From: CAVVMA01 sp963788205
Lineage (GTDB): Bacteria > Desulfobacterota > Binatia > Binatales > Binataceae
Reading direction: 5' to 3'
Assembly: GCA_963788205.1 (NCBI GenBank)
Contig: CAWBGG010000002.1
Coordinates: 496,001 to 560,000 of the forward strand
Length of the DNA: 64,000 nucleotides
Below are positions 61,845 to 64,000 of the stretch, piece after piece. A program made the position numbers and the translations under genes. Position 1 is the stretch's first letter. Every line of letters begins with the position of its first letter. Under the pieces are notes generated by a model. It had not been told where the DNA came from. It was given only the letters and a program-made list of their open reading frames with translations, and did not search any database.

Positions 61845-63620
61845 ATGCGATATTCTATACGCGCCATCCGCCAGTTCCCACTGATCGCGGCGCTCGTGGC
61901 CGCGCTCGCGTGCGCCGCCGCGACGGCCATCGCGATCGAAACCCCCGGCGCGCCGCAATCCGCGATCGCGGGTGAAGACGCCGCATTCCGCACATCGATC
62001 GATCAATTCATCGACCAGTACTTCCGCTTGCATCCGGAGTCGGCCACCCTCGCCGGCGATCATCGTTTCGATGCGCAGGCGAGCGATCTCTCGCGGCGCG
62101 GAATCCAAGCGCAGATCCGGTTCGCATCCGAATGGAAGACCCGCTTCAGCCAAATCGATCCCGCGAGTCTCTCCGCAGATGACGAAGCCGATCGCGAGTG
62201 GCTGGTCGCGACCTGCGACGGCTATCTCCTCGATACGCAGACCATCCGCAACTATCAGCGCGAGCCCGGGATGTATATTCCGACCGCCGGCATCTACTCG
62301 CTGCTGGAACGCGACTTCGCCCCGCTCGAAAAACGGATGCGCCTGGTGGCCGCGCGTGAGCGCGCCGCGCTCCTGAACTTTCAGGCTGCGCGCGAGAACA
62401 TCCGGCCCGACACGATGCCGAAAATCGCCAGCCAGATCCTCGCGCAGCAGATGGCCGCGACGCTCGCGTTCTTCGCCCACGAATTGCCCGCCGCATTCGC
62501 TTCGGTGCCGCAGGGCCCGGCCCGCGCCGACTTCGACGACGCGAACCGCAAGACGATCGCCGCGCTCGCCGCCTACCAGCGATGGCTTATGGCGGAGGTC
62601 GCGCCCAAGGCCTCCAACGATTTCGCGATCGGCGCCGACGCGTATCGCCGGATGCTGGCTGACCACGACATGGTCGATCTGCCGCTCGACCAGCTCGAAG
62701 CAATCGGCGAGCGCGAGCTGGCGCGGCTCCAGGCCGCCTTCGCGGCTACCGCGGCCCAGATCGATCGCACTCGCAGTCCGGCCGCGGTGATGTTGTCGCT
62801 CACGCTCAATCATCCCGGCACCAACGACGTCATCCCCACCATCGCGGCGGGCCTGGCCGACGTCCGCTCCTACGTCGTGGCGCATCATCTGGCGACCATC
62901 GCGAGCGGCGCGCCCGATCCGGTCGTGCGGCAGACGCCGCCCTACATGCGTGCGACCACCTTCGCCTCGATGGACTCGCCGGGTCCGCTCGAGCAATCGA
63001 CCGAGGCCTACTTCAACGTCACGCTCCCTGAACCTTCATGGAGCGCGGACCAGAAGGCGCAGGCCTTGCGGCTGTTCGCCGCGCCCACCATCGCCGTGGT
63101 CTCGGCGCACGAGGTCTACCCGGGCCACTACGTGCAATTCCTCGACAACCGGCTCAACTCCGACCGCGTGCGCACCCTGTTCCGCTCGGGATCCAACGTC
63201 GAAGGATGGGGGCTCTATTGTGAACAGATGATGCTCGATCAGGGATGGCACGGCGACGATCCGAAGTACCGGCTAGCGCAGCTCCAGATGGCGCTCCAGC
63301 GCGCCTGCCGTTATCTGGTGGGAATCAGGATGCATACTCACGGCATGACGGTTGCCGAGGCCGCCGGATTTTTCGCGCAGAACGCCTACATGACGCCGCA
63401 TAACGCGATGGTCGAGGCGCTCAGAGGCACACAAGATCCCGGCTACCTGCGCTATCAACTGGGCAAGCTGATGATCGAAAAGCTCCGCGACGACCTACGC
63501 GCCAAACAAGGCAGCGCCTTCGACCTAGGCCGCTTCCACGACGACTTCCTCCGCCAAGGCGCGCTACCAATCAAGCTAATCCGCCGCGCAATGCTAGGTT
63601 CGGATGGCCCATTGTTTTGA
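61845..63620 (+). CDS. DUF885 family protein, probable zinc metallopeptidase
   Basis: 591 residues. Signal or anchor helix FPLIAALVAALACAAATAIAI at the N-terminus. The zinc motif VVSAHEVYPGHYVQFLDN (HExxxxH) and GWGLYCEQMM (Glu) are the conserved DUF885 blocks, at ~418 and ~450. These proteins are exported or periplasmic, and metallopeptidase-like activity is inferred from the fold only. Followed by the RAYT/REP region. Confidence 0.88.
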   Translation: MRYSIRAIRQFPLIAALVAALACAAATAIAIETPGAPQSAIAGEDAAFRTSIDQFIDQYFRLHPESATLAGDHRFDAQASDLSRRGIQAQIRFASEWKTRFSQIDPASLSADDEADREWLVATCDGYLLDTQTIRNYQREPGMYIPTAGIYSLLERDFAPLEKRMRLVAARERAALLNFQAARENIRPDTMPKIASQILAQQMAATLAFFAHELPAAFASVPQGPARADFDDANRKTIAALAAYQRWLMAEVAPKASNDFAIGADAYRRMLADHDMVDLPLDQLEAIGERELARLQAAFAATAAQIDRTRSPAAVMLSLTLNHPGTNDVIPTIAAGLADVRSYVVAHHLATIASGAPDPVVRQTPPYMRATTFASMDSPGPLEQSTEAYFNVTLPEPSWSADQKAQALRLFAAPTIAVVSAHEVYPGHYVQFLDNRLNSDRVRTLFRSGSNVEGWGLYCEQMMLDQGWHGDDPKYRLAQLQMALQRACRYLVGIRMHTHGMTVAEAAGFFAQNAYMTPHNAMVEALRGTQDPGYLRYQLGKLMIEKLRDDLRAKQGSAFDLGRFHDDFLRQGALPIKLIRRAMLGSDGPLF

Positions 63621-63621
63621 A

Positions 63622-63694
63622 TGACCGGCGGGACGCCGGTCCTACTTCGGAGTGGTTGGAACTTTCTGAAGTAGGACCGGCGTCCCGCCGGTCA
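63622..63694. repeat. BIME-type REP pair upstream of the RAYT gene
   Basis: Two 27-bp arms, 63622-63648 and 63668-63694, are exact reverse complements separated by 19 bp. Each arm contains ggaccggcg and its inverse gccggtc, so the pair can form a large hairpin. A degenerate third unit (cgaagtag ... gaccgccggtcatgagcc) lies at about 63707-63739, directly before the transposase start. The related unit at 2504 shows dispersal within 62 kb. It may also terminate the DUF885 gene. Confidence 0.85.
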
Positions 63695-63743
63695 TGAGCC
63701 GAGCCGCGAAGTAGAACAAGCGACCGCCGGTCATGAGCCACAA

Positions 63744-64000
63744 ATGAAAAGAGAAGACGACTTCCGGCTTTATCGGCGAAAACTCCCTCATTGGCGGATG
63801 GAAGGCGCCGCCTATTTCGTCACTTGGCGGGTAGGCGAGGGCCACACGGACTTGACGCCGGCCGAGCGCACGATAGTGGCTGACGCCCTATTACATTTCG
63901 ATAGTGTCCGCTACAGGTTGGCCGGCTTCGTGGTCATGAATGATCACGTTCACGTCATAGTAGAACCCGCGGACGGACATCGCCTGGAAGGAATCGTGCA
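63744..64000 (+). CDS. REP-associated tyrosine transposase (RAYT), 3' truncated by the window edge
   Basis: ATG 63744 opens a frame to the end of the window (86 codons). MKREDDFRLYRRKLPHWRME, AAYFVTWRVGEG and FVVMNDHVHVIVEPADGHRLEGIV are typical of IS200/Y1-type RAYT proteins: the HUH metal site is HVHV. The catalytic Tyr lies beyond the edge. RAYTs mobilise REP elements and are usually single-copy, domesticated genes next to REPs, as here. Confidence 0.85.
   Translation, partial: MKREDDFRLYRRKLPHWRMEGAAYFVTWRVGEGHTDLTPAERTIVADALLHFDSVRYRLAGFVVMNDHVHVIVEPADGHRLEGIV

Overview
The window is a GC-rich chromosomal segment from a Gram-negative, outer-membrane-bearing bacterium. It carries lpxA/lpxI, bamA, ompH (skp), a lolC/E-lolD pair, lptE, a secretin and several lipoproteins. 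Gene order in the core (lolC/E-lolD-bamA-ompH-lpxA-lpxI-Gfo/Idh; nrdR-ribD-ribBA-nusB; yebC-ruvC-ruvA-ruvB) is typical of deltaproteobacteria-like phyla. Together with the secreted kelch/S53 proteins and the acyl-CoA dehydrogenase plus small ferredoxin, this makes a Binatota-like or Desulfobacterota-like lineage my best guess, at low confidence. No rRNA, tRNA or CRISPR array was recognised.

Layout. 1-6.8 kb (+): cell-surface and secreted genes: a kelch protein entering from the left edge, a frameshifted acyltransferase, and a large S53 (sedolisin) protease with a 1.5-kb Pro/Thr-rich linker and C-terminal anchor-type domains. 6.8-16.1 kb (-): a compact 9.3-kb metal/redox cluster reading nickel/cobalt permease, multicopper oxidase, FtrD-like DUF2318 protein, small exported protein, outer-membrane barrel, TlpA thioredoxin, SCO, YHS protein, SCO, cytochrome c, rhodanese, MauE-like membrane protein, SCO. 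A His-rich protein is divergent from the permease. 16.7-22.2 kb: a receptor gene broken by an amber codon, transposase debris, two small unknown genes and a MEDS/sigma54 regulator. 22.3-30.3 kb (-): lipid A and outer-membrane biogenesis. 30.6-40.3 kb (+): gspD, acpP, nrdR, an intact IS630-type element, ribD, ribBA, nusB, lptE, holA. 40.4-50.5 kb: rpsT, a HicAB-like pair, several membrane and GT-C-type proteins, a MazG-peptidase fusion. 50.7-53.9 kb (+): yebC-ruvCAB. 54-64 kb: lipoprotein, amidotransferase, two large membrane proteins, a ferredoxin with an in-frame UGA, acyl-CoA dehydrogenase, a DUF885 protein, and a REP-associated (RAYT) transposase running off the right edge.

Most notable points. 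(1) The multicopper oxidase ends in a transmembrane tail that is a DNA-level copy of the 3' end of the adjacent nickel permease gene, leaving about 90-bp direct repeats around the oxidase body. A second orphan 'tail' lies behind the outer-membrane protein of the same cluster. (2) Three SCO paralogues share one periplasmic copper/thiol cluster. (3) A palindromic repeat family sits at the 3' ends of genes and supplies their stop codons, and a separate REP/BIME family accompanies a RAYT gene. (4) The RibB half of RibBA lacks several catalytic residues. (5) Two domain fusions occur: MazG + NlpC/P60-like, and two GT-C modules in one chain. (6) Gene-breaking lesions lie only in the accessory flanks, while the core at 22-54 kb is intact.
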